Shown here in pieces: positions 11,594 through 23,247 of a stretch of 47,570 bases of DNA; the first letter of the stretch is position 1; each line of letters starts with the position of its first letter. The stretch is from Saccoglossus kowalevskii (taxonomy: Eukaryota > Hemichordata > Enteropneusta > Harrimaniidae), in contig NW_003121912.1 of NCBI RefSeq assembly GCF_000003605.2, positions 473,041 through 520,610 on the forward strand, read 5' to 3'. The translations under genes were made by a program, and so were the position numbers. The notes beneath the pieces were generated by a model, which was not told the origin of the DNA, did not search any database, and was given only the letters and a program-made list of their open reading frames with translations.

Positions 11594-14426
11594 CTGAAAA
11601 AGAAATTTTAAAATACTTAGATTATTAGCCTTTGATCTTGAATCGAGGTAAGCATGATTATCTCGCATTTTGCGAGCCCCACGTGAGAACAACAAAGTAC
11701 ACATATTATTCACAGTGAATAATCAAGAACGCCGCGCTGACGTATTTACTGACAAATGCCGAGATTATTGCTCATGTTTCAAATTAAATGTGTATCAAAA
11801 TTTGTAATCTTTTAATCGCGTAGGTTTAATGAAACTCGTTTTTTTATTTAACGTTTCGTTAAACATGATTTCTATGAGATGTAATGGATTGAGAACGCGA
11901 CTTTTCTCATTTACAATTATAGACCATTTGCGGGTTTTACTATCACGTGGTATTTTGTTCGAGTACTAGTACATCACCAAAATCGGCAATTTGTTTTAAA
12001 CCTCGTTAGCTAATTATAATGCATAGATTGATTCAGTAAATTATCAGTAATGAAACTACACAGGCAGTACACGTGTAGTTTCAATCTATTTGAGAAAACA
12101 TTTAAAATACAAACAAAAAATTATTAAAGAAGTTAATTAGTATGCAAACTAGCTAATTAATATGGACTAATTACAAACTATGGTTTCACAATCAACTAAA
12201 CACCATGACACAGTACAGGTACATAATTTCAAGCCAACCAAGAAAAATATTATACTACCAAGGATGTATAAAGATAAGGGTATGCAAGCGTGTGACATGA
12301 AATAAGGATCACACGCGAATTGAAGAAGTCACGCGAAATGGGATGTAGTCTTAAAATCGCAAGAGAACCCTGCATTTCTAGAAATCCTGATTAATATTAG
12401 TGAGTTCGTGAAAGAAATGATTTGTGTTCATCTCAGATCATTTTTTTCAGTTGTAGCGTCGGTGCTTATTCGGAAATCGCGTGATACATGCGTTTTTGAA
12501 TGCGGCGATAATCTCGCTCATTTATGTTTACGCAATCGAACATTTCCCATCACCTACTGCGTTCTGTGACACCATTGGTTAGAACTACGTTCGAAATGCA
12601 CGGAATGGGATGGCTTTCAAACACACGCAAAGTGCGAGAGTTTGCTTCTCGTACGATCTTGATAAAGATACACCATGAACATTTTAAAACTAAAAAATTA
12701 TTATGCTAATTGTCTAATCACACGCGGATTTGTACCAAAATCAAATCAGATTAGGTGATTGTGTTGTAGTCATTGTGTACTGAGTTTTATTCTTATCCCA
12801 GACATCTGTAAGTCATTAGCAAAAATGGGCAAAATGTATAACATTTAGATTCATAATTCAAAAACTAGTTTTTATTAGGTAATTAAAACAGCCAGTCACA
12901 AAAATCTGAAAATGCCTGTTAGACGCTAAAATTCTTAATTGATGTTGGCGTAAATGTTCTGTTGCACGAATCAAATTACTATAAGTGAATGTAAATTAAA
13001 GTTATCTACTGCCCAATTTGAAATGTGCATCACACTCTCTTATGTATAAATAATTACGTCGTGCACTTGATCGTTAATAAATACGGCTCCTGCAAGTTCA
13101 TGCTGTTTTCAAGTCGATGTGAAAATCGTGAACGAATTATATAAACACCCGACAGAATAATAATGAATCTGAAAACGTCCGATTTCCCGTCCTTCACGGT
13201 TTGATTAGTCCTGAAGTAACAAATCCCGATGGAGCATCTATATCAGCACGAGGTCTGTGACATATTGCATGATTTAACAGCTTCGTGGATTCGTTTGTAA
13301 ATATCAATTGTAATGTCACATTTCTCTAACTGCATTATCAATGTGTTATTTAGTATCCCCTGACACCATATTAAGTATGCATAGCGGTACCTTGAATATT
13401 TTAATGGATGATTACATTCAATAGATATTAGGATTTCTAATTGAACATGATGTTTTACGTATTCATCATTCACATTAGCATATACAGAATTTGTTTTCAT
13501 CGAGATTGTCATTTTAGAATTCAGATTGGGTAACGCAATCTTGAGGGTTTACTAAGCTTCGTGACAAAAATTGTTAAATATGGGTATACAATAGGGAACA
13601 AAAAAAGACCCTAACAATATTGACATGCGCAAATTAAATTTTTAAGTTTCATTTCCGACTGGTTTCGAGACGAGACAGGTGCCAGAGACCACAGCAGTTT
13701 TTTTCGGTGATGTGAGTTTGTCTAAATATTTAGGGACACATTATGATCAAACCCCTTATCGAGTGGCGATGACAAATTGAAAAACAGGACTAGAGTCAAT
13801 TAACTAAATTTTAAAACAAGTAAAGAAAAAAGTTGTTTATCAATTAAAATTTAAAAATCAAAATCAAAATAGAAAGCAGTATCATTACTGCTGACATTCA
13901 ATGGTAAAATTGACTCGGCATATTACTGATAATCATAATAGATACAGATAGGCCACTGGCCCAAATACATACATCATATACAGACTACACAGCTGACGAC
14001 GAGGACGCTTAACAAAAACATCATAGAAAATAAGTAACACTGGCAGCAAAACATTACTTATTTTTACATCATATTATTATATTTAAGCACTGTAATCAAT
14101 TGAAGGGTTTAATGCCACAATATCAGATCGATGTGTCAGTGCAAAATATATAAATTTGAATAAGTTGACAATAATTATTGGGTTTTATAGCAGGGCGATG
14201 CATTTAACGGCTGACTGCTTTTAAATAAGAAACATAATGCGCCCTTAAAACAGAATAAATTGCACATGCCATAATAAAACGAACTCCGCCCCCAAAATCA
14301 TGTAGCTACAAACAAGTGCATAATCTATTTTTTTCTGTTTTTACGTAACCGTCTTTCTGATTCTATTCGTGAATTGTGCACAAAAACCACTGATGAATCT
14401 ACCTAATGCATTCGACCTACGCCACA
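11594..14426. other. Upstream intronic or intergenic DNA, no exon identified
   Basis: AT-rich sequence upstream of the receptor's loop A exon. I looked on the minus strand for the expected upstream exons (a short DExNQ...W exon and one with an NYxxxVRP motif) and found none. There is a 10-bp perfect hairpin, GAAACTACAC with its complement, at about 12052-12082. The short ORFs 12524-12709 and 13243-13512 have no recognisable features. Confidence 0.55.
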
Positions 14427-14545
14427 TTAAATGGTGGTGGTCGTCGCGCCGTTTCCTGTTCGATATGAAACTCATAGCGACACGCGTGTAAACTGCATTG
14501 AAATTCGCACACGCGCCGGCTGCGCGACGACCGCTGCCCTTTAAA
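14427..14545. mobile_element. TTAA-flanked MITE, family 2, copy A
   Basis: A 119-bp element between TTAA borders. The left end is ATGGTGGTGGTCGTCGCGCC and the right end CGACGACCGCTGCCCT, which are inverted complements with a few mismatches. The internal block TCCTGTTCGATATG...ACTCATAGCGAC is shared with 27323-27497. The termini resemble those of the family 1 MITE (11 of 15 positions), suggesting a related transposase. Confidence 0.8.
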
Positions 14546-16275
14546 TTGCGCGAATAAACTATTCAAGTTTGAGTGCCCATTTTGCTATAAACAATTGGTG
14601 TAAAATTTTACAGATTTCATTTATTCTATGATTTTTATTTATAAATTTAGTTAGCTAATCGCTACATTTTATGTAAAATTATGAAACAATTAAGAAGATT
14701 TAGTATTTGGGAGAATTCATGTGTGATAAAAGGCCGTTTGTCGGTGAATCACTTCATTGTAAGCCAACAAAACATTAAAAACAGGAAACGAGTCTCTCGA
14801 AGGAGCAAAACACTTAATGTTTATTTAGTAAATGATCTCGAGTACTTAGGCGAAGAGGCAATTTACGTCACTGCAAACGAAACTAACAAGGCAATGTGTC
14901 GCACTTTCTCACGTATTCTGTTGCTTCCAACACTTTTTATATTAAAAGGGGGAACTGTGTATTGATTAGGTAAATATTTTATTAAATGAGTAATTGAAAT
15001 ACACGCTATTTTTTTATGAATTTCGTTGTGAAATAATTGTTGTGTTCTTTTAATGTAATTCTTGTATCAATCATCACTACAAATAAACTGCGCTTTGTGT
15101 TGTATTCTGCCGTGATATTCACTCTGAATTAAAGTGACGTCACAAATCAAATATAAATAATAAGTGCGTCGTATTATATAAAGTATTCAACACCGATTGG
15201 GTTTTAAACAAAACACTCACTGAAACATTTGTCAGGTTAATGTTTCATTTTATAAGCGTTAAGTGTAATCATGTTTGACCAATCTATTCTGTGGGTCATG
15301 TAATTTTCATTGAAACAATTATATTTGCCTCCAGCAACTGTCTTTCAGAAATTTCACCTTAATGTCCGAAACAAGTTTCATCTTCAAGTCTTTTTCATGT
15401 TTCAAACGCTATCTGTTTCTGATGTGTAAATGAATTCCATCTGCCCCGTGATTCAATCAGTCAGCATCGATGTCTAACATTGACCTAATGAGCCATGACG
15501 CAACTTGGAGGCCCCTATGTTGCATTCTATCTCTAACCGTTAAACGACCTTTCATTGGATCAGACTTTACAACAAGGTGTCTGAGAAAATTCCAATTCAT
15601 GTCGATTTCCCAATCGTACAATTCAGCGGCGTCCTTGTTGATTGCAGTGTTTTTCCCTGCATGAGGCGTGCCGTGATTTGTTTGTTAAGCACCTTTTAAT
15701 CTAATATGATCGGATCTAATAACGATATGTTGAATGAAAGAATACATGTATCAACTTGAAGGCAGTTTCGTGTAAATACGTAAAATAGCAGGACAATTAT
15801 GGCGTCCAAATAATGTTGCGATCACTCGATTTAGCATTGGTTGTAGCATTTCAAAGAAAGATTAAGAAAACGTCGTTTTCCTCTAAATTGTACTTCATAT
15901 AATAAAAGAAGCGTACGTCTCTATTTCATGTACAGCATACAATATAATTCAGTCAGAAATAAAAATTAAGTATAATTTATTTATGCAAATTTAATAACGA
16001 TGTATGATCATATTTATGATACCGACCCTTGGAGACACTATTAAAGTGATGTGTTTATGTACAATGATAGCTGTGGCACGAATACGATGAGCGTTATACT
16101 TTGAATAATATTGTTATTGATGGGCTAGGCTGGGTCATTAGTGAAATGAAGTCGTCGAGAACTCTCGACTCTCTTTGTACAGCCGGTCGGCAAATATAAG
16201 AATAGTGTAGTTCGAGTGACTGCGGTAGTTCAATATGCAAGTGCATTTGCAGATGTTTCTCTGACGTACGCTACG
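14546..16275. other. No gene seen
   Basis: AT-rich DNA with two short ORFs on the plus strand (14681-14965, 15470-15664). Neither has a recognisable domain or convincing coding composition. Confidence 0.55.
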
Positions 16276-16374
<99 letters not shown>

Positions 16375-16631
16375 TTTGTTTGTTTGTTTGTTTGTTTGTT
16401 TATTTATTTGTTTATTTATTTATTTATTTATTTATTTATTTGTTTGTTTGTTTGTTTGTTTGTTTATTTATTTATTTATTTATTTATTTATTTGTTTGTT
16501 TGTTTGTTTGTTTATTTATTTGTTTGTTTGTTTATTTATTTGTTTGTTTGTTTGTTTGTTTGTTTATTTATTTGTTTGTTTATTTGTTTGTTTGTTTGTT
16601 TGTTTATTTATTTATTTATTTATTTATTTGT

Positions 16632-16674
<43 letters not shown>

Positions 16675-16682
16675 TTTGTTTG
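16276..16682. repeat. TTTA/TTTG tetranucleotide tract, about 407 bp
   Basis: About 100 tandem tetramers. The first block of about 25 is pure TTTA; after that, TTTG blocks alternate with TTTA blocks. All three plus-strand frames stay open only because a 4-bp repeat without stop codons reads as LFIY/LFVC in each, so the overlapping 110-159-codon ORFs here are not genes. The block structure suggests A-to-G point changes later spread by slippage. Confidence 0.97.
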
Positions 16683-17960
16683 TGCCCATATGTAACTACT
16701 ATGGCAAGATGAAATGGAACGCGCATGTTCATTGAATCACGCTAATTCCAACTAGTGCTTCTTCAAACGTGCCGCTTCAGTTGTGGCATATTTACCCGCA
16801 CATTTTCCCAACCTATTAGCCCAATTAAATGAGTATATGTTCGATCTCATAAGTTCAACTGATAATAATTGGGGCGACAGTGAAAAGGATACTTCCTACT
16901 TTTGCGAGTTCGATAATTATTACATAGACCTATTTATGCGTAATTAGTATCGTTGTGTTCCTTCACTTTTACATTCTAAAATATCACGTCACCTTTGCTT
17001 TGATCATCTCCGAAAACTGTGTGATACCATGGTGATACCAAATCAGTGTTTACATGGCACACTGGTCGGGTTTCAATTAGCAGACACAAAAACAACTAAA
17101 ACTGAGCATGATTCCGGCGTACACTTATGGCTGATTTCAGAAATAGGTGTGAAGGGGGTCTGAGGATTTTGAGGGAATATTCGATAAGAATTATATCCTG
17201 GCAGGGGTATGTAAAAAAAATGGCAGTAGGATTTGTAAGTGAAAATATTTTTATTACAATGAGCTTTGAATAGTGTTTTTGTATGATTAATCTCCTGCCA
17301 TTGCAAGAATGAATCCTGTATTACATGTTTGCGAAGATACAAACTTTCTTGAGTGTATGCAGAGTACACATTTTGTTTGGGCATGTGGGTGTGTGCTGTT
17401 GCCTGAATTGGACCCTTCATTAGGTGTTCTATAACACACCGTACCCCGTGACAGTACTCGTACTCGGACCTGCAAAAGAGAATATACATAACAAACAAAC
17501 ACACACACCATTCATTTTTCTGTAATGAACACTACATTTATACTTTTACTTCATCAAATAACTTTTCATAAAACATTTGCATTTTACAAGAAAAACTGAT
17601 GACAGATCATCTTAAGTTACTCTCAATACGTGTAATATTACACCAACGCTAGCCTTGACCAATTATTACGAGCATAGTTGCTATGGTAATTGTAATAAAA
17701 CACAATTATAAAATAATATTAGTATAATATTGTTATGTTTGGACGGTGATTATACTGTTGTATGCATGCTATCTCAGCTTTAACTTTTAAATACATAAAT
17801 ACATTACAAATAAATAAATGAATGTAATAACAAAAATAAATAAAAGAGACAACAGTTTTTGTGGGTCATAATAGATGAGATGAATTTCCAATGTATGATG
17901 GACTGACTTTACTAACGCTGATCCTAGTATGGGAGTGAGTGACCATGATGTAAAGTTCAG
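16683..17960. other. No confident gene
   Basis: A minus-strand open stretch (17073-17504, 143 codons) has a plausible acceptor tctcttttgcag at about 17468 but no family I can name. The rest is AT-rich with AAAT-type runs near 17800-17840. Confidence 0.5.
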
Positions 17961-19200
17961 ATGTGCTGGGTCAGTCTGGTTTACTATATAAGAATGCATT
18001 GGTACAAGGTGGACTCTGGGAGGAATGCAGACGAAATGGAAAACAGTGCAATAGGTGATGCTATGGTAGATGATGCAACTTTAGAATGGGAAGATTACTC
18101 TATGTTTCATGATGCACAGATCGAAAAACTATTAGGAACACATTAGGAACGAGTGTCAACGTACTAGTACTGTGCAAAATGCATAGACAAATGCAGGAGA
18201 GGTCTTAGGTGCACATATAGACGCCAAACTTGCACTAAAGAGAAGCTTCATTAACATATATTTGAAATCATATTCCAAAGCCAAAACATATAGATATAGG
18301 TAGTCTATTACCGGTGACCACTATTGTCAATTTATTAAGGATTATCTTACATATAATTGATTATGAATGGTTGTGCAAAAGAACTTTCTCCTAGAACCTG
18401 GGACTCCTGTTTAAGGGAATGGACAAGTCCAGTTATGTTGCGTATTCCGCGTCCAATGTCACTTCTATGCAATCTGGATGTTTTGACAGCTCCCCCACAA
18501 GAGAACACGGGAATGAGAGACCACTAGATGATTTTCAACTGAGTGCTCAACTAAAATGCCACTTTCATGATGGAACAGTATCCGGCAAGAACACACAAAG
18601 ACATAATGAACTGCCTGAGCATCTTTGTGTTGCGGCAAATATACTAGTAGAGGCAGTTGTTCATCTGGAACAACAAAAGTTGTTTGCTGAGTTGTGATCG
18701 AGAGACAGACTCAGAGAAAGAAAAAAAATATTTTACAGTTACATTCTGGTGATATTTCCAAGCTTAGCGTTAGCCAGATATCTCCAGAAATATAACATAT
18801 ATATTGTTACTATTGTTACTATAGATAAGTGGAAGAAAGACAAAATAGGGCTGTCATACGTCATTACTATCAGGATAAAAACAAATATTAATGTTAGTCA
18901 TTTTTCAAGTGACAGTGATGATGAAAAGGTGACCATTACAGTGATTCTGATATTGTCGAACCGAAAGACGAAATTGATCAAGTGGAAGTTGAACAATGTG
19001 TGTATACACGATCGGGGATAAAAACGGCAACACGGAAAACAAAGGTAAACAAAAATCATCTATAGTCAGCAGATCATCGCAGTTCAAGGTTACCATTAAT
19101 AGTGGTGACAGTAAATCGGATACTGTACGAGAACTAAAAGATACCACGTGGAGGAAACGTTTAAACATTAACTTTTTACAAATATGGTTTTACGAATAGC
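17961..19200 (+). pseudogene. Decayed coding-like region, identity unknown
   Basis: Several plus-strand fragments look like former coding sequence but lie in different frames with stops between them. The first is acidic, containing ADEMENSAIGDAMVDDATL (about 17995-18145). The second is cysteine-patterned, CAKCIDKCRRGLRC (about 18171-18212, C-x2-C-x3-C-x5-C). The third is a 92-codon stretch at 18419-18697. The last is acidic and basic: SDSDDEK, shifting frame into DSDIVEPKDEIDQ and TRSGIKTATRKTK (about 18911-19050). A frame change within the AAAAGG run near 18925 would join two acidic segments. This could be a dead host gene, a retrocopy or a transposon remnant; no function is assigned. Confidence 0.3.
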
Positions 19201-19927
19201 CATTGTGTTCATTGTATAAATTTTCTTGGAGTCTCCAAAATCTAGAGTAGTGCGTTATATTGCATTGCATATTCTATTTTGTTATATCTGTAATGCTATA
19301 GAACCCTCTTCAAAAACAATTTCTAGATACATGGCTAGCGGGGATAATTAATGCATTTCAGCTATTATTTGTTTGGGTGGGGGTTCCTCCGATCTCGCAC
19401 TGTGACACTTGTTTGCGAAAGTAACCTGAGGTAGATACATAGCGGTAGTCCTAAATATTAGTTACCCTTCGATGTTGATGATTTTTTGCCGTACTTACAT
19501 TTACGACTTCTTCCAAGCATGAAATACAGCGACTTTCACCGTCTCAAATTTGAAATACTTACCAAAATGTGATTTTTTTTTAATCAAAATGGCATCACAG
19601 CTAAATATAGGTAAATACATCTTTAAATCTTTGGCAAAATACATTAAATTTGCGATTACATTCCTGTGTGCATAATCACAATTTATAATCATGGGACACT
19701 TTTTTTTATCCCCCATTAATTGAGAATAATAGAAATGCCAAGGAAATACAGCCTTATACGTGCGTATATACGTGTAACTCTTAAAATAAATAAGCGGTGA
19801 ATTTTTACAAATGTTCGCCCTCTAACGGCGTATACCGCGTAGCAACGCGTAGCGCGCCGGAAAATTGTGTGTTTTCGGACAGTAGGGATGTTTTCTTCAG
19901 TTGTTTTACGCTGTTATTATAGTTTAC
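19201..19927. other. No gene seen
   Basis: AT-rich DNA without splice-flanked open frames. The only ORF above 60 codons (19501-19716, minus) lacks recognisable features. Confidence 0.5.
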
Positions 19928-20091
19928 TTAAAGCGGGGGAGTCGTCACCTGCGCATGCGTCAGATGGCCATAGTGTGTAATTGTTTACAAACAAGCGTCT
20001 ACCCATGAGCCTTTGCGTTTTAGCGTGTGTTGTTATCGTCGCTTGGGGCTCAGTTCCCACGCGTGAGCAGGTGACGACCCTCCCGCTTTAA
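19928..20091. mobile_element. TTAA-flanked MITE, family 1, copy 2
   Basis: An intact copy with TTAA at both ends (19928-19931, 20088-20091) and termini AGCGGGGGAGTCGTCACC / GGTGACGACCCTCCCGCT. The flanks outside the TTAA are also complementary (AGTTTAC on the left, GTAAACT on the right). The inferred empty site is therefore AGTTTACTTAAGTAAACT, a perfect 18-bp palindrome. Confidence 0.9.
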
Positions 20092-20242
20092 GTAAACTTA
20101 AGTTGCTCAAATTTTGGGTCTAATACAAACGGCCAAGAGACTGGACACAAAACACGACGCACTGGGATGACGTCAGCAAGGTATATATATACCTTAATGT
20201 CAATTCATGAATATTGTGCGTATAGCCACAGACACATAAATT

Positions 20243-20244
<2 letters not shown>

Positions 20245-20278
<34 letters not shown>

Positions 20279-20279
20279 C
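20245..20279. repeat. (AAT)n microsatellite
   Basis: About 11 perfect AAT units; the ILIIIII stretch translated here is an artefact of it. Confidence 0.95.
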
Positions 20280-21319
20280 ACTCACCTGTTCAAGACGAAC
20301 TCTGGTTTTCATGATCTGATTTTTCTCGTCCTTGAACAAAATCAAGATAATACATTTTATCAAAATAATATGACAAATAAAAATTATGATACACTATTTG
20401 ATTACCTGACAAAATTTAAATTCATATGTGAAAATTCAAAAATAAACATATTCAACGTGAAGTTCAGTTTATTAAATAATTAATGTGTAGTCTGGGTGTT
20501 CATTGAGTGGGAAAACATTGCGTAGTCGACTGTACACGGACATCTTGCATTTATGTATAATTCACGGGTTTCCATATGGTAGTTAAAAGATTGTTTTCTT
20601 CACCTCCAACCCCAACCTTCAAATCAATGACGTAATTTAAAAAATTAAAGCCATGTGAATTCCAGACACATCGCTCATGGGAAAGTGCGTAATCCCATGT
20701 TTCATCTAAATACGTATTTCACATTCAGTCAGTGTACACACAGTGTAATGCAGAAATTAGTTTTTGATATATCGGATTATTAAATCGTGGTTTTTTTTAC
20801 CTATACGTAGTGTTCGTTGATTTATGTGAATGACACCGTGATGGAAAGTACTATTAGAAATTAGAAGAGTGTACTTGTAACGTACGAAGACAAATATATT
20901 CAATCACCGTGCATATGTCACTATGTCCGATCAGAAATGTAAACACGTTGTATTCAACGCTATTGAATGATTTAAGTGTATTTGTAAAGCGCTTTGGGAA
21001 CATGCTGACACGGGCTGTTCACTTTAGTCGTGTCGGATTAATCCTTTGAACTGTGAGGTCAAATCTTTCATAAAAGAAACTATATATAATTTCTACATTT
21101 AAAAAAAATATTGGGCCATTTGACCCCCAAAAAATGGTAGAATAAAAAATAAATAAAGTTGCATACTGTGAATTTGGAAATGACGAAGCTAAACGGATTC
21201 ATTATGTTTTGTTGTAAATAATCATGTTTCATTTGCATATCTGACTCGAACATAATGTATTAAGTAATATTCGTCACTTGAACTTACCCAGTTAGTATTG
21301 TACGTAATAAAGGAAGTTT
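20280..21319. other. No gene seen
   Basis: AT-rich spacer between the AAT microsatellite and the satellite array. Confidence 0.5.
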
Positions 21320-22330
21320 AAGAATTACTATGATTACTGTGTTACGCGTAATAGGTCAGTTATGTGCGTGCTAAAGTACGATCTTTACTATATTACCATA
21401 TTCATGACATGTGTTGCGTGTAATCCCAGTAAGTAATGAACAGTATCATAGTAATGCCTGACTTACTGTAATTATTATCATACCATTTTCACGTCCTGCG
21501 TCACGTGTAATGACAGATCGTAATGTATTGCATCATTCTAATATTTATGTAATTTACATCTTATCACATTCGTGACATATGTTACGTGTAATCCAAGTAA
21601 GTAATGAACAGTGTCATTGTAATGCCTTAATTACTGTAATTATTATTCCACCATATTCACGTCCTGTGTCACGTGTAATGTCAGATCGTAATGTATTGCA
21701 TCATTCTAATACTTATGTAATTTACATCTTATCACATTCGTGACATATGTTACGTGTAATCCAAGTAAGTAATGAACAGTATCATTGTAATGCCTTAATT
21801 ACTGTAATTATTATTCCACCATATTCACGTTCTGTGTCACGTGTAATGCCAGATCGTAATGTATTGCATCATTCTAATACTTATGTAATTTACATCTTAT
21901 CACATTCGTGACATATGTTACGTGTAATCCCATTAAGTAATGCACAGTATCATTGTAATGCCTTAATTACTGTAATTATTATTTTAACATATTGATGGCA
22001 TGTGTTACGTGTAATCACAAGTCGTAATAAACAGCATTATTCTAAGACCTGAAATAATGTAATTACCATCTTATCATATTTGTGTCATATGTTAGTAATG
22101 CACAGTATTGGTGTAATGCCTGAAGTAATGTAATTATTATCTTAAAATATTCGCGATACGTATAATCATAGTCAGTAATAAACAATATCATTGTAATATC
22201 TCAAGTAATGTAATTGTTATCATAATCATTAGCATTATTATCATTCGAATCTCTAAAACTATTATTATTATTTTCTTACCATATTCATGACCTGGGTCAT
22301 ATGTAAACCCAGTGCGAAGTTCACAGTACT
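21320..22330. repeat. Satellite array, 84-bp monomers arranged as 168-bp dimers
   Basis: The segment TTATCACATTCGTGACATAT recurs at 21561, 21729 and 21897, exactly 168 bp apart. Each 168-bp unit is made of two diverged halves of about 84 bp. Type A carries TTACGTGTAATCC...GTAAGTAATGAACAG and type B carries TCACGTGTAATGnCAGATCGTAATG; both share the TnACGTGTAAT core. About 12 monomers are visible. The central copies (21400-21985) are nearly identical, while the flanking ones at both ends are degraded and irregular, as expected for an array homogenised by unequal exchange. Confidence 0.93.
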
Positions 22331-22656
22331 GTTATAGTTGATTGCAGGTCGCGCCAGTTTGTTGTATCTGTTTTCAGCAAACAGATCTGATAATAACTTG
22401 TCATCTGCTGGTTTCCGTTGATCTAAATGTGCAATGCAACATCCTGGAACGAAGAAGCATAAGTTCTATGCGTATAACTATAATGTTATGGTAGTATTTA
22501 ATGAGGGAATGTGGATGAAAAAAATGTTTTATCATGTTTCGACATTTTTGTTTGATATTGAATCTTAATTAAATTAATTAAATTTATCGTAAACTTAGCA
22601 GTATTTAATAGGTGAAATGCTGGAAACGTGAGTTTGTAATTACGCTGTACGTGTTT

Positions 22657-22735
22657 ATTTTGATTTGACGTTGTATTTCCCATTGTACTCGGTGTTATTT
22701 GCTTACTTTACTTTCTATGTCAGCAGCTACTATGA
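22657..22735 (+). repeat. 5'-truncated SINE copy
   Basis: Matches the body of the neighbouring SINE: TGATTTGACGTTGTATTTCC, then ACTCGGTGTTATTTGCTT and TATGTCAGCAG. It lacks the tRNA-like head. Confidence 0.65.
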
Positions 22736-22931
22736 GTTTACAATTATTTCTCAGTACTTATTCACTGTTCTAATGCTACATCATTTCTTTCATCACCAAA
22801 GTACAGCTAGATCTGAAGGCCTTTGTCGCAATGTCTGACTACGCTGTGTGGCGCGGATCGACGTGGGCGGGTTTCATATGATGCTCTCTGTAAATAATAA
22901 GTTCGGTTTTAAGCATCATTTTTTGGAGGAT

Positions 22932-23222
22932 GCCCGGTGGCCGAGAGGAAGACGTGCCGTGACGAGAGACTAGGCGATTAGGTGCCGTACGCGATCGCCG
23001 TTTCGAGACACCCACGATCTAGTGTCATGATAGTACTTTGTTTTGACGTAGTATTTACCATGCCGTTTTTTCGGTGTTATTTACTTGCTTTACATTCTAC
23101 TAGTATGTCAGCAGTTTATTGTATTACTTGTATGTATATGAACATCCCGTTTTTCGCTGAACGATGACTGCTATGTTTCTGCATTACATTACATTACATT
23201 ACATTACATTACATTACATTAC
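22932..23222 (+). mobile_element. tRNA-derived SINE with (ATTAC)n tail
   Basis: The head is tRNA-like. An A-box-like TGGCCGAGAGG follows GCCCGG, and a B-box-like GTTTCGAGACA comes about 50 bp later; this spacing and the GGCCGAG start resemble Leu/Ser tRNA. A unique body (TTTTTCGGTGTTATTTACTT ... TATGTCAGCAG) follows, and the copy ends in about eight ATTAC repeats (23184-23222). A second copy at 35075 shares head and body. RNA polymerase III transcription and LINE-driven copying are known of the class; the partner LINE is unknown. Confidence 0.85.
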
Positions 23223-23247
23223 AATATTATATTATACATGTAGTATG

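Noticed and set aside
16216-16735. Three overlapping hydrophobic ORFs (110-159 codons) on the plus strand
   Set aside because: All are translations of the TTTA/TTTG tetranucleotide tract; no frame is favoured.
20246-20280. CRISPR-like or short regular array
   Set aside because: It is a simple AAT microsatellite with no spacers, and the window is eukaryotic.
22932-23010. Functional Leu or Ser tRNA gene
   Set aside because: The A and B boxes are there, but the arms do not pair as a tRNA, the B box is mutated, and the sequence continues into a SINE body and tail shared with other copies.
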